Shown piece by piece: positions 8,577 to 17,947 of a stretch of DNA of 64,000 nucleotides. The stretch spans positions 1-64,000 of the forward strand of contig NZ_LLWQ01000209.1 of NCBI RefSeq assembly GCF_001447385.1, read 5' to 3'. A model generated the notes under the pieces. It saw nothing but the letters and a program-made list of their open reading frames with translations. It did no database searches and was not told the DNA's origin. A program made the position numbers and the translations under genes. The DNA comes from Paracoccus sp. MKU1. GTDB taxonomy: Bacteria; Pseudomonadota; Alphaproteobacteria; Rhodobacterales; Rhodobacteraceae. Positions within the stretch are counted from its first letter, which is position 1. Each line of letters opens with the position of its first letter.

Positions 8577-9488
8577 TTACCCTGCTGCATCGCTTTCACA
8601 AAGCCGCATCAGCACCTTGGCGAACGTGCTTGCGGCGGGACCGAAGGGCTCGTCGAGGCGATGGGCGAGATAGCTTTGGGAAGTGACCTGGGCGTTGCGG
8701 CCAAGCGCGGCCGTGTCCAGCCGGACCAGCCTGCCGGATCTCAGGTCATCCGCGACCAGCCAGGACGGCAGCCTGCCCCAGCCGACGCCCGACAGGATCA
8801 GCGCATGCTTGGCGCCCTGGGTATTGACCCGGCAGGATTGCGGCGACAGCACGCCGAAATCCCGCCCCTCCGACAGGGGCGAGGGATCGGACAGCACGAT
8901 CTGGACGTGGTCGGCCAGATCGGGGATGCCGATCCCGCGCCCGGCCGCCAGGGCATGGCCGGCCGCGACCACCGCCACCTGCGAGACGGGGGACAGGGCC
9001 TCGAAGCTGATGCGGGGATCGCGGAAATCCTCGCCGACCATGATGGCGAGCGTGCAGCGTCTTTCGGTCAGCGCCTGCAACGGCCCGCCAAGCGGCTGGA
9101 TGGCAAGCCTGACCGCCACCGAGGGATAGGTTCTGCGCATCTCGGCCAGCGCCGCGCCGACCAGTGGGATCGGAAACAGCGTGTCGGCGGTGATGCACAG
9201 CTCCAGCTCGACGCCCTCGCCAAAGCCCCGCGCCCTGGCGCGCATCGCGTCGACCCGCAGCAGGATGTCGCGCGCATCGGCAAGCAGCGTCTTGCCCTCG
9301 GCCGTCAGGACCGGGCGGTGGCCGGAGCGGTCGAACAGCTGCACGCCCAGCTGGGCCTCCAGATTGGCCACGCTTGCGCTGACGCCGGATTGCGCCCGCG
9401 ACAGGCTGCCCGCGCCGGCGCGAAAGCTGCCTTTGTCGGCGACCGCGACGAAGGTGCGGATCTGGTCGAGGGTCAGGGCGTCCAGCAT
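8577..9488 (-). CDS. LysR-family transcriptional regulator
   Basis: This 303-residue protein has the standard LysR layout. A winged helix-turn-helix covers residues ~5-65 (LDQIRTFVAVADKGSFRAGAG, SGVSASVANLEAQLGVQLFDR) and is followed by a periplasmic-binding-fold effector domain. It is divergent from wrbA, whose start lies 95 bases away, so it probably controls wrbA and the MFS gene behind it, perhaps in response to quinones or other electrophiles (inference from the wrbA partner). No specific effector is readable. Confidence 0.87.
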   Translation of the reverse strand: MLDALTLDQIRTFVAVADKGSFRAGAGSLSRAQSGVSASVANLEAQLGVQLFDRSGHRPVLTAEGKTLLADARDILLRVDAMRARARGFGEGVELELCITADTLFPIPLVGAALAEMRRTYPSVAVRLAIQPLGGPLQALTERRCTLAIMVGEDFRDPRISFEALSPVSQVAVVAAGHALAAGRGIGIPDLADHVQIVLSDPSPLSEGRDFGVLSPQSCRVNTQGAKHALILSGVGWGRLPSWLVADDLRSGRLVRLDTAALGRNAQVTSQSYLAHRLDEPFGPAASTFAKVLMRLCESDAAG

Positions 9489-9583
9489 GATCGCTTCAGA
9501 TGATCGGAACCATCGGGATTATATCACTCCTGCCGTTCATCCGTCACCCCTATCCTGGACGCGACAGGAACAGGAGAGAACCG

Positions 9584-10210
9584 ATGACCGATGTGCTGGT
9601 GCTTTATTATTCGTCCTATGGGCATGTCGAAACCATGGCCGCTGCGGTCGCCCAAGGTGCGCGCGAGGCTGGGGCGAGGGTCGCGGTCCGGCGCGTGCCG
9701 GAGCTGGTGCCCGAGGCCGTCGCGGAAAGGGCGGGCTACAAGCAGGATCAGCGCGCACCCGTCGCGACGGTGGGCGAACTGGCCGATTACGACGCGATCA
9801 TCATCGGCACGCCGACCCGCTTCGGCAACATGGCCTCGCAGATGAAGAATTTCCTCGACCAGGCCGGCGGGCTGTGGGCCGAGGACCGGCTGGTCGGCAA
9901 GGTCGGTAGCGTCTTCACCTCGACCGGCAGCCAGCATGGCGGGCAGGAAACGACGATCCAGTCCACCCATACGGTGCTGCTGCATCTGGGTATGATCGTT
10001 GTCGGCCTGCCCTACAGCTTCAAGGGCCAGATGCGCATGGACGAGATCACCGGCGGCTCGCCCTATGGCGCCTCGACGCTGGCCGATGACGGCGATGGCG
10101 GCAACCGCCAGCCAAGCGCGAACGAGCTGAACGGGGCGCACTTCCAGGGGCGGCATGTGGCGGAAATCGCCGCGGCGCTGGTCGCGGGACGCAAGCGCGA
10201 GGCGGCGTGA
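9584..10210 (+). CDS. wrbA: NAD(P)H:quinone oxidoreductase, WrbA type
   Basis: This 208-residue flavodoxin-fold enzyme uses FMN to reduce quinones by two electrons, which protects against redox cycling. The phosphate-binding loop [12 protein letters not shown] (~residues 9-20), [22 protein letters not shown] and [14 protein letters not shown] are WrbA signatures, and [12 protein letters not shown] is the typical FMN-contact segment. The ATG at 9584 follows CAGGAGAG. The stop overlaps the ATG of the next gene (TGATG), so the MFS carrier is co-translated. The LysR gene reads away on the other strand. Length and motifs are complete. Confidence 0.93.
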   Translation: MTDVLVLYYSSYGHVETMAAAVAQGAREAGARVAVRRVPELVPEAVAERAGYKQDQRAPVATVGELADYDAIIIGTPTRFGNMASQMKNFLDQAGGLWAEDRLVGKVGSVFTSTGSQHGGQETTIQSTHTVLLHLGMIVVGLPYSFKGQMRMDEITGGSPYGASTLADDGDGGNRQPSANELNGAHFQGRHVAEIAAALVAGRKREAA

Positions 10211-11388
10211 TGGCGACGCGCTGGGGTGCCGTCTCGCTGATCGTGGCGGCCGGGATCGCCGCCGCCATGCAGGTTGGCAAGGCGGCCATCGCTGCGCCGA
10301 TGTTGCAGGCCGATCTGGGGCTGGGCCTGTCCGCCATCGGCTGGCTGACCGGGGTTTTCGCACTTCTCGGGCTGGGCGGCGGCATTCTGGCCGGCGCGTT
10401 GGTCGCCGTCATCGGCGGGCGGCGCATCATTGTCCTCGGCCTGCTGGCGACGGCGGCCGGATCGGCGCTCGGCGCATCCGCCGGCGGCTTCGCATCGCTC
10501 CTGGTCTCGCGCATCGTCGAGGGGGCGGGCTTTCTGCTGGTCACGGTCGCCGCGCCCTCCATCCTGGAGCATGTGGCCCAGCGGTCGCGCCGCGACCTCG
10601 CCTTTGCGCTGTGGAGTTGCTTCATGCCCGCCGGCATGGCGATCGCGATGCTTGCCGGGCCGCTTTTCGACGGCTGGCGCGACATCTGGTGGGCCAGCGC
10701 CGGCCTGGCGCTGGCGGTCGGGATCGCGGTCCCGTGCGTGCTGCCGCCGGACGGCCAACGCAGGCGCTGGTCGTGGCAGGGCCTTGCCGCGGATGCGACC
10801 GCCACCGTCAGGGCGGGCGGGCCGCTGGGCCTTGCCGCCGCCTTCGCGCTCTACAGCCTGATGTTCTTTGCGCTGTTCGGCTTCCTGCCGGTGCTGCTGA
10901 TGGAGCGGATGCAGGTCACGCATCAGATGGCGGGCCTGCTGAGCGCGCTGGCGACGGCGGCCAATATCCTCGGCAACCTGGCCGCGGGCCTGCTGCTGTC
11001 GCGCGGCGTCGGGCGCAGGCCGTTGCTGGCGGGGGCGAGCCTTGCGATGGGCGTGGCCGGGCTGGGGATATTCCTGCCGGTCTTGCCGGACGTGCCGACC
11101 TTTGGGCTGTGCGTCCTGTTCTCGGCCATCGGCGGGCTGATCCCGGCGGTGCTTCTGTCCTCGGCGCCGCTGGCGGCGCCAACGGCAGGGCTGGTTCCCA
11201 TCGTTCTTGGCCTGATGGTGCAGGGCAACAACCTGGGCCAGATCGCCGGGCCGGTCGCGGTCGGCAGCGCCATCCAGAGCCATGGCTGGACCGCGGCGGC
11301 GGTGATCGTCGGCATTGCCGCGCTGGCCGGCATGGCGATTGCCGTCACGCTTGGCCGCGCGCTGCGGCCCGCCCCTTATCGGGCGTGA
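10210..11388 (+). CDS. Major facilitator superfamily transporter
   Basis: This polytopic protein of 392 residues has about twelve hydrophobic segments. It has a conserved start ([16 protein letters not shown]), a loop near residue 70 carrying GGRRIIVLG, and LVSRIVEGAGFLLVTVAAPSI in the fourth helix region, a common feature of proton-coupled MFS carriers. It is coupled to wrbA by a stop/start overlap, which suggests export of a toxic or redox-active compound or uptake of a quinone precursor (inference). It converges with the EamA gene, and the two 3' ends overlap by 13 bases. Confidence 0.85.
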   Translation: MATRWGAVSLIVAAGIAAAMQVGKAAIAAPMLQADLGLGLSAIGWLTGVFALLGLGGGILAGALVAVIGGRRIIVLGLLATAAGSALGASAGGFASLLVSRIVEGAGFLLVTVAAPSILEHVAQRSRRDLAFALWSCFMPAGMAIAMLAGPLFDGWRDIWWASAGLALAVGIAVPCVLPPDGQRRRWSWQGLAADATATVRAGGPLGLAAAFALYSLMFFALFGFLPVLLMERMQVTHQMAGLLSALATAANILGNLAAGLLLSRGVGRRPLLAGASLAMGVAGLGIFLPVLPDVPTFGLCVLFSAIGGLIPAVLLSSAPLAAPTAGLVPIVLGLMVQGNNLGQIAGPVAVGSAIQSHGWTAAAVIVGIAALAGMAIAVTLGRALRPAPYRA

Positions 11389-12239
11389 ACCTGCCTCGAT
11401 GGCGTGGCCTGCTGGCTCAGCCAGATGCTGGCGACGACGACCGCCGCGCCGATCATCTGCGATGCGGACAGCGCCTGGCCAAGGATTGCCCAGCCAAGCA
11501 GGATCGCCGTCAGCGGACTGAGCAAGCCCAGCGAGGACACCGCCGCCGGCTCCAGCCTCGCCACGCCGCGAAACCACAGGACATAGGTCAGGGCCGTGAA
11601 CAGCACGAGATAACCCGTGCCGGCCGCGTTGGCGGCATCGAGCGGCGGCATCGGCGGGTCCAGCAGCAAGGCCAGCGGCAAAAGCAGCAATCCACCCGCC
11701 GTCAACTGCCATGCCGTCAACACCAGGGCGGAAACCGGCGGCCGCCATTTGCGGGTCAGCACGGTGCCGAAGGCCATCGAGAAGGCCCCGCCAAGCGCCG
11801 CCGCGATACCCGGCATGTCCGGCGCGGCGCCATCTTGCAGCACCAGCAGCGCGACGCCTGCCATGCCCATGGCCGCCGCCAGCACCGACAGCGCCCTGAT
11901 CCGCGTGCCAAGCACCGCGTTTGCGGCAAAGACCACGATCAGCGGCTGCACCGCCCCCACCGTCGCGGCGATGCCGCCGGGCAGGCGATAGGCTGCGACG
12001 AATAGCAGCGCCCAGAAGACGGTGAAGTTCAGCGCCCCCAGCACGAACGAGCGCCAGAGCCAGTCCCCCTTGGGAAGCTGCCGCACCAGAAGCAGCAGGA
12101 TCAGCCCCGTAGGCAGCGCGCGGATCGCGGCGACGCTTAGCGGCGGGGCGCCGGGCAGCAGCTCGGTCGCCACGATATAGGTGCTGCCCCAGACCGCCGG
12201 GGCAAGCGCGGTCAGCAGGATGTCGGACGGTTTCGGCAT
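11376..12239 (-). CDS. EamA-family (DMT superfamily) transporter
   Basis: This 287-residue membrane protein has ten hydrophobic segments arranged as two EamA repeats (residues ~5-135 and ~145-275). Landmarks include APAVWGSTYIVATELLPG near the start and SLGLLSPLTAILLGWAILGQ near the end, typical of the YdcZ/RhaT/PecM-like drug/metabolite transporters. Such proteins usually export amino acids or metabolites. The gene reads in the same direction as the nitroreductase upstream of it, with a 19-bp gap, so the two may form an operon. The substrate is unknown. Confidence 0.87.
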   Translation of the reverse strand: MPKPSDILLTALAPAVWGSTYIVATELLPGAPPLSVAAIRALPTGLILLLLVRQLPKGDWLWRSFVLGALNFTVFWALLFVAAYRLPGGIAATVGAVQPLIVVFAANAVLGTRIRALSVLAAAMGMAGVALLVLQDGAAPDMPGIAAALGGAFSMAFGTVLTRKWRPPVSALVLTAWQLTAGGLLLLPLALLLDPPMPPLDAANAAGTGYLVLFTALTYVLWFRGVARLEPAAVSSLGLLSPLTAILLGWAILGQALSASQMIGAAVVVASIWLSQQATPSRQVHAR

Positions 12240-12258
12240 GTCGGTCGGCCTCGGGCTG

Positions 12259-12876
12259 CTAGAGCGTCGTCAGGATCTGCGCCACCGGAAGGCGCGGCTT
12301 TTGCGGCCGGTTGCCCTCTGCGGCATGTCCGACGGCGACAAGAAGGACGGGGATCTCATCCGCGGCCAGCGCCAATTCGCGCGCCAGCCGTTCCGCGTCG
12401 AAGCCCACCATTGGGCAGGAGGCGAGCCCATGGGCCTGGGCGGCGAAGATCAGGAAGGCGGCGCCCAGCGTGGCCGAGCGGATCGCCTCGTCGCGCCGCA
12501 TTCCGGCATTGCCGGCATAGGTCTGCTCGACCGCCGCAACCCAGGAACCGACGGTCGAGGGCGGCATGATCCCGGCATCGACGGCAGGTCGCAACCGGTT
12601 GGCCAGCGTCCTGTGCGACGGCGCCTGGCCGCAGACGACATAGACCACCGCCGCCTCGGTCACCTTGGCCTGCCCGAAGGCGATGTCGCGCAGCCGTGCC
12701 TTGGCCGCGGGCGAGCGCACCGCGACCAGGCGCCAGTTCTGCAGGTTGTAGGCGGTGGGGGCGCAGGTCGCCAATTCCGCCAGGGCCTGGACCTGCACGT
12801 CGGGCACGGTCCCTTCCCCATCGAAGCGGCTTGCGGAAGCGCGGGCCCTGATGCCGGAGATGATCGCGTCGTTCAT
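12259..12876 (-). CDS. Nitroreductase family protein
   Basis: This 205-residue flavoenzyme has the FMN-binding RARASASRF start (~residues 9-18), CAPTAYNLQNWRLVAV (the loop that contacts FMN) and the C-terminal PVLLVAVGHAAEGNRPQKPR. It would reduce nitroaromatics, quinones or similar electron acceptors with NAD(P)H. The ATG at 12876 is chosen over upstream in-frame codons because AAGAGG precedes it and the family start aligns. It is divergent from the LysR gene at 12986, which probably regulates it, and it is followed closely by the EamA transporter. Confidence 0.87.
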   Translation of the reverse strand: MNDAIISGIRARASASRFDGEGTVPDVQVQALAELATCAPTAYNLQNWRLVAVRSPAAKARLRDIAFGQAKVTEAAVVYVVCGQAPSHRTLANRLRPAVDAGIMPPSTVGSWVAAVEQTYAGNAGMRRDEAIRSATLGAAFLIFAAQAHGLASCPMVGFDAERLARELALAADEIPVLLVAVGHAAEGNRPQKPRLPVAQILTTL

Positions 12877-12985
12877 CTTTGCCTCTTGTGGTCGGCGGAT
12901 TGGTTGTCCCTTCGATCTAATTGCTTCTTGGAAAGTCGATAATCGGCTAAATGATCTCAATACTCGCTACCGATGGTGAATAGTG

Positions 12986-13879
12986 ATGGACCAGATGGTC
13001 GCCCTGCGCGTGTTCAGGACGGTGGTGGAACAAGGTTCCTTTGCCGCTGCCGCGCGCCGGATGCGGCTGTCGCCCGCTGCCATCAGCAAGAACATTTCCG
13101 CACTGGAAGACCAGCTGAACGTCAGGCTGCTGAACCGCACCACCCGCCGCATGAGCCTGACCGAGCCGGGCCGACGCTATTACGAGCAGGTCGCCCGGAT
13201 CCTGGACGATCTGGCCGAGGCGGACCATTCGCTTGGCCCCCTGCAAAGCCAGCCAAGCGGGCTGCTGCGCGTCAGCGCGCCGATGACCTTCACGCTGACC
13301 CGGCTTTCGACGGCGATCCCCGGTTTCCTGATGCGCCATCCCGATCTGTCTCTGGACCTTCAACTGGACGACCGACGGGTGGATATCGTCAAGGAGGGCT
13401 TCGACCTGGCCATCCGCGGCAGCGACCGGCTTGAGGATTCAAGCCTGGTCGCCCGTCGCCTGATGACCCTGCATCACGTCGTCTGCGCCTCGCCCGATTA
13501 TTTCGCGCGGCGCGGCATGCCGCGCGTGCCGCAGGACCTGCGGGCGCATGACTGTATCCGGTTCACCCTGTCGGGCCATGTCAGCGAATGGGAGTTCACC
13601 CGCGGGGCCGAGACCGTCCGGGTGCCCATCGAAGGCCGCTACCGGGTGACCAGCGGGCTGGCGATCCGCGATGCGTTGCTGGCGGGCTTTGGTCTGAACC
13701 TGATCCCCCGCCAGTATGTCGCCGGGGACATCAAGGCCGGGCGGCTTGTCACCGCGCTGGACGACTGGGTGCCGGTGCAGACCGCGATCCATGCCGTCTA
13801 TCCATCGCGCCGCTATCTTCTGCCCAAGGTCCGCGCCTTCGTCGAATTCCTGGTCGATGAGACGAGGGACGAGGATTAG
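12986..13879 (+). CDS. LysR-family transcriptional regulator
   Basis: This LysR protein of 297 residues has an HTH at residues ~3-60 (MVALRVFRTVVEQGSFAAAA, LSPAAISKNISALEDQL) and an effector domain containing VDIVKEGFDLAIRG, which marks the large CrgA/AaeR-like branch. The ATG at 12986 is preferred over the adjacent GTG at 12983. It is divergent from the nitroreductase-EamA pair across about 110 bp and is likely their regulator. A GC hairpin at 13986 probably ends the transcript. Confidence 0.87.
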   Translation: MDQMVALRVFRTVVEQGSFAAAARRMRLSPAAISKNISALEDQLNVRLLNRTTRRMSLTEPGRRYYEQVARILDDLAEADHSLGPLQSQPSGLLRVSAPMTFTLTRLSTAIPGFLMRHPDLSLDLQLDDRRVDIVKEGFDLAIRGSDRLEDSSLVARRLMTLHHVVCASPDYFARRGMPRVPQDLRAHDCIRFTLSGHVSEWEFTRGAETVRVPIEGRYRVTSGLAIRDALLAGFGLNLIPRQYVAGDIKAGRLVTALDDWVPVQTAIHAVYPSRRYLLPKVRAFVEFLVDETRDED

Positions 13880-13985
13880 CCTGTCACGAACCGGCCCGCC
13901 ATCTCGTCATCGTTACAGGGGCAACCCGGATGGAGCGGACCAGACACCCGTCTTGTCTGTTCCAGGGCTGCCCCTGATGCGATGC

Positions 13986-14008
13986 GGGCGCTGGAGCATC
14001 CAGCGCCC
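13986..14008. terminator. Hairpin terminator between LysR and acnB 3' ends
   Basis: GGGCGCTGGA, a three-base loop GCA, and TCCAGCGCCC form a perfect 10-bp stem between the convergent LysR (rightward) and acnB (leftward) genes. On the plus side it is followed by GATGAACGTTTTCG, a modest T-run. Confidence 0.6.
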
Positions 14009-14045
14009 GATGAACGTTTTCGTCTCGCCCGGTCGGGCCAGCCCT

Positions 14046-16838
14046 TCAGAAATGGACCGATCGTGCAGTTCCCGGCTTTTCCAGCGGCGGGGCGAACCTG
14101 GTAAGATCGATCCCCTCGACGGCTACCTTGTATTCCTCGGCACTGGGCGTTCGGCCAAGGATCGCGGACAGCACGACGACCGGCGTCGAGGCAAGCAGGG
14201 ATTCCCCCTTCTTCTCGGCGGTGTCTTCGACGACCCGTCCCTGGAACAGACGCGTGGACGTGGCCAGGACCGTATCGCCCTTTGCAGCCTTTTCCTGGTT
14301 GCCCATGCACAGGTTGCAGCCGGGCCGCTCGAGATACAGGATGTTCTCGTATTCGGTGCGCGCCTTGCTCTTGGGCAGCAGGTCATCGAACTCGAAGCCC
14401 GAATATTTCTGCAGGATCTCCCAGTCCCCCTCGGCCTTCAGCTCGTCGATGATGTTGTAGGTGGGTGCCGCGACGACCAGGGGCGCCTTGAACTCCACCT
14501 TACCCTGCGATTTCTCGAGGTTCTTGAGCATCTGGGCGACGATCTTGATGTCGCCCTTGTGCACCATGCAGGAACCGACAAACCCGAGATCGACCTTTTT
14601 CTCGCCGCCGTAATAGGAAACCGGCCGGATCGTGTCGTGGGTGTAGCGCTTGGAGACATCCGCGTTGTTCACGTCCGGGTCGGCGATCATGGGCTCGTCG
14701 ATCAGATCGAGATCGACGACGACCTCCGCGAAATACTTCGCATTCTCGTCGGGGGCGAGTGCCGGCTTCTCGCCGGAGCGGATTTCGGCGATGCGCTTGT
14801 CCGCCTTGGCGATCAGGCCATGCAGCGTCCCCGCCTCGTTCTCCATGCCCTTGTCGATCATGATCTGGATGCGGCTCTTGGCGATCTCCAGCGATTCGAT
14901 CAGGGTCTCGTCCTGCGAGATGCAGATCGAGGCCTTGGCCTTCATCTCGGCGGTCCAGTCCGTGAAGGTAAAGGCCTGGTCGGCCAGCAGCGTGCCGATA
15001 TGCACCTCGATCACGCGTCCCTGGAACACGTTGTCGCCGCATTGCTTCAGCATCTGCGCCTGGGTCGCGTGGACCACGTCGCGGAAGTCCATGTGGGGCT
15101 GCATGGTGCCCTTGAAGGTCACCTTCACCGATTCCGGGATCGGCATGGTCGCCTCGCCCGTGGCCAGCGCCAGCGCCACGGTGCCGGAATCCGCCCCGAA
15201 GGCCACGCCCTTGGACATGCGGGTATGGCTGTCGCCGCCGATGATGATCGCCCAGTCGTCGACGGTGATGTCGTTCAGGACCTTGTGGATCACGTCCGTC
15301 ATCGCGTGATAGACGCCCTTAGGGTCCCGCGCGGTGATCAGGCCGAAATTGTTCATGAAGGCCATGAGCTTCGGGATATTCGCCTGGGCCTTCGCGTCCC
15401 AGACCGAGGCCGTATGGCAGCCGGACTGATAGGCGCCGTCCAGGATCGGCGAGATGACGGTCGCCGCCATGGCCTCCAGCTCCTGCGCGGTCATCAGCCC
15501 GGTCGTGTCCTGCGAGCCGACGATGTTCACCCTGACCCGCACGTCCGACCCGGCATGCAGCACCTTGCCGGGCGTCACGCCGACGGCATTGCGGTTGAAG
15601 ATCTTCTCGACCGCCGTCAGGCCCTGGCCCTCGCGCGAGATTTCCTTGTTGGGGGCGAAGACCGGCAGCGGCTCGATGCCCAGGGTTTCGGCCGCGAAGG
15701 TCTGAAGCTTCTTGCCGAAGACGATGGCGTAGGAGCCGCCGGCCTTCATGAACTCCACCTTCTGGGGCGTGAAGGCCGAGGCCACGTCGACCAGGTCCCT
15801 GGTGCCGGTTTCGTCGTAAAGCTTCTTGTCCCGGGTGTTGATGGTCAGGACCGTGCCCGTCTCGACGGAATATTTCTGTTCGAGGATCGGGTTGCCGTCG
15901 TTGTTCAGGATCGGCTTGCCGTCCTCATCCGTTTTCCTGACCCAGTTCTTCAGGTCGATGCCGATGCCGCCGGTCACGCCGACCGTCGTCAGGAAGATCG
16001 GCGAGATGCCGTTGGTCCCGGCGACGACCGGGGCGATGTTGACGAAGGGCACATAGGGGCTGGCCTTCTTGCCGGTCCAGAGGGCGACGTTGTTCACGCC
16101 GGACATCCGCGACGAGCCGACGCCCATGGTGCCCTTTTCCGCGATCAGCATCACGCGCTTGTCGGGATGCTGTTTCTGTAGCGCCTGGATTTCCTTTTGC
16201 GCCTCGGGCGAGATCATGCACTGGCCATGCAACTCCCGGTCGGAGCGCGAATGCGCCTGGTTGCCGGGTGACAGCAGGTCGGTGGAAATATCGCCTTCCG
16301 CGGCGATATAGGTCACGACCTTGATCTCTTCCTCGATGTCGGGAAGCTTGGTGAAGAACTCTGCCTTCGCATAGCTTTCCAGAATGTCCTTCGCGACCGC
16401 ATTGCCGGCCTTGTAGGCTGCGCCCAGCCGGGCCATGTCCGCGTCGTAGAGGAATACCTGGGTCTTGAGCACCTCTGCCGCCTGCTGCGCGATGGCGGCA
16501 TCCTCGCCAAGGGCAAGGTCGAGGAGGATCTCGACGGACGGGCCGCCTTTCATGTGCGACAGCAGTTCGAAGGCGAAGGCGGGGGCGATCTCCGGAACGG
16601 TGGTCTCGCCGACGATGATCTTCTTCAGGAATGCCGCCTTGACACCCGCGGCGCTCGTGGTGCCGGGCAAGGTGTTGTAGATGAAGAAGTTCAGGGAATC
16701 GTCGCGGTATTCGCTGCCGGCATCTTCGATCTGCGCGATGAGCTCTTCCACCAGCGCCCCATCCTCGATGGGTTTGGGATGCAGGCCCTGACCCTTGCGC
16801 GTTTCGATTTCGGTCAGGTAGTCCGTGTACAAGCTCAT
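14046..16838 (-). CDS. acnB: Aconitate hydratase B / 2-methylisocitrate dehydratase
   Basis: This full-length (930 residues) AcnB is a cytoplasmic [4Fe-4S] enzyme that interconverts citrate and isocitrate in the TCA cycle and can also hydrate 2-methyl-cis-aconitate. The N-terminal HEAT-like region (residues ~1-160) carries YTDYLTEIETRKGQGLHPKP. The cluster ligands are in GFVGSCMVH (~ residue 762) and in GCNLCMGNQ (~ residues 840-848), with the pair C-x-x-C conserved. Swivel and core domains are complete with no frameshift. It is the only clear housekeeping gene in the window and serves as a control for sequence quality. It could also feed the PrpB-like lyase at 43429, but it is not near a copy of the island operator. 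Confidence 0.97.
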   Translation of the reverse strand: MSLYTDYLTEIETRKGQGLHPKPIEDGALVEELIAQIEDAGSEYRDDSLNFFIYNTLPGTTSAAGVKAAFLKKIIVGETTVPEIAPAFAFELLSHMKGGPSVEILLDLALGEDAAIAQQAAEVLKTQVFLYDADMARLGAAYKAGNAVAKDILESYAKAEFFTKLPDIEEEIKVVTYIAAEGDISTDLLSPGNQAHSRSDRELHGQCMISPEAQKEIQALQKQHPDKRVMLIAEKGTMGVGSSRMSGVNNVALWTGKKASPYVPFVNIAPVVAGTNGISPIFLTTVGVTGGIGIDLKNWVRKTDEDGKPILNNDGNPILEQKYSVETGTVLTINTRDKKLYDETGTRDLVDVASAFTPQKVEFMKAGGSYAIVFGKKLQTFAAETLGIEPLPVFAPNKEISREGQGLTAVEKIFNRNAVGVTPGKVLHAGSDVRVRVNIVGSQDTTGLMTAQELEAMAATVISPILDGAYQSGCHTASVWDAKAQANIPKLMAFMNNFGLITARDPKGVYHAMTDVIHKVLNDITVDDWAIIIGGDSHTRMSKGVAFGADSGTVALALATGEATMPIPESVKVTFKGTMQPHMDFRDVVHATQAQMLKQCGDNVFQGRVIEVHIGTLLADQAFTFTDWTAEMKAKASICISQDETLIESLEIAKSRIQIMIDKGMENEAGTLHGLIAKADKRIAEIRSGEKPALAPDENAKYFAEVVVDLDLIDEPMIADPDVNNADVSKRYTHDTIRPVSYYGGEKKVDLGFVGSCMVHKGDIKIVAQMLKNLEKSQGKVEFKAPLVVAAPTYNIIDELKAEGDWEILQKYSGFEFDDLLPKSKARTEYENILYLERPGCNLCMGNQEKAAKGDTVLATSTRLFQGRVVEDTAEKKGESLLASTPVVVLSAILGRTPSAEEYKVAVEGIDLTRFAPPLEKPGTARSVHF

Positions 16839-17326
16839 GACGATCCCTACGATTCAGTGCCGGATAAAGCTGGACCCCCGGGCCGTGAGAACTGTTTGGC
16901 GAGCGGCGGCAAGCTTATTGTATGCTGATGTATACCGAAGTGGCTCCGGTAGCAAGAGGCGCGCTGCGGGTATGTTGCTGCAAGGGCCGGTTCCGGGAGG
17001 CTGTCCCGCATTCCCGAGATCGGTTTGAACCGCAGTTCCGGCGCGGCCGGTTTGATGACCTATGGAGGATCTGCGCCATCGCCGCAATCGTCATGTTCTG
17101 GCCATGTGTCCCGACCCTGGGAAACGGGAACGCGATTGGTGGTTCCGATTCCCGTTCTTGCCCATCGGTCCGGGGTCCGCGCGCAATCGCATTCTTGCCG
17201 CTGCAAGGGTTGCTGTTTGGCGGCATTTGGCGGGTTTGGGGGACTTTGCCCGCCGGGCTTACCCGTCCCCTGTGCCGTGTCCTGGCCATCCGCCTCATCG
17301 TCCAACGCCGGATGCGGGTTGACGCG
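16839..17326. other. Non-coding gap upstream of acnB
   Basis: About 490 bases between the acnB start and the TetR gene end hold no recognisable gene. Open frames on both strands have atypical composition and no family features. The inverted match ACGGGAA...TTCCCGT around 17119-17155 could form a hairpin. The acnB promoter must lie near the 16839 end, but no convincing -35/-10 pair was found. Confidence 0.5.
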
Positions 17327-17947
17327 TCATGGCTGGCCTGACCCCTGGTGCTCTGCGACCAGCAGGGCCCGCAGCCCGGCCAGTTGGAAGCGCCAGAAAT
17401 GGCGGATCGCCTCGCGGATGTCCTCGGGCCGTTCGTATTCCCGCAGGATGGTGGAGATCGTGTCCAGCGTGCCCGAAAAGATCCGGCGCAGCACGAAGGC
17501 CAGCGTCGGATCGTCCCCCTGCGGAAAGCGCAGCAAGGCGCGGGTCGCCATCTCCTCGGTCATCCGCTCGCGCATGGTCTCGTAGCGGGTGCCTTGGGCA
17601 TTGTTCATCAGGATCGCCACCGGGTGGCGATGCGTGGCCCAGAACGCCAGCAACGCGCCCGCCGCCGTCGACCCGTCGGCGGTCAGCGAAGTCCAGGCTT
17701 CGCCCTGCTCGAACCCGGCCAGGCGGGCGCGCAGCAGGTCCATGTGGCGGGCGGCCAGTTCCGGCGGCACGGTCTGGAGGAACAGCGCCTCCTTGTCGGG
17801 TGCGTATTTGTAGAGGTTGCTGGCCGTCGTTCCCGCCTGCCGGGCGATATCGGCAAGACGCGCGGCCGCGAAGCCGCGGGCGGCGAATTCCGACCCCGCC
17901 GCCCGAAGGATGCGCGCCCGCAGCTCTTCCTTCAGGACCTGCGCCAT
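17327..17947 (-). CDS. TetR-family transcriptional regulator
   Basis: This 206-residue TetR protein has an HTH at residues ~5-50 (LRARILRAAGSEFAARGF, ARLADIARQAGTTASNLYKYAPDK) and a helical ligand domain. The ATG at 17947 is chosen because GGAGG lies five bases before it; an in-frame ATG at 17986 lacks such a site. The gene overlaps the 3' end of the amidase frame by 16 bases, so it is translated from the same message. It may bind the palindrome at 19395-19411 in front of that operon. Confidence 0.87.
   Translation of the reverse strand: MAQVLKEELRARILRAAGSEFAARGFAAARLADIARQAGTTASNLYKYAPDKEALFLQTVPPELAARHMDLLRARLAGFEQGEAWTSLTADGSTAAGALLAFWATHRHPVAILMNNAQGTRYETMRERMTEEMATRALLRFPQGDDPTLAFVLRRIFSGTLDTISTILREYERPEDIREAIRHFWRFQLAGLRALLVAEHQGSGQP

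Noticed and set aside
13716..16181. Long 821-residue open frame on the plus strand opposite acnB
   Set aside because: It mirrors acnB in a complementary frame, has His/Asp/Arg-rich low-complexity composition and no family motif. It is an artefact of high GC content.
16922..17341. 139-residue open frame upstream of acnB
   Set aside because: There is no ribosome site, the composition is unusual and there is no family similarity. It lies in the acnB promoter region and was not annotated as a gene.
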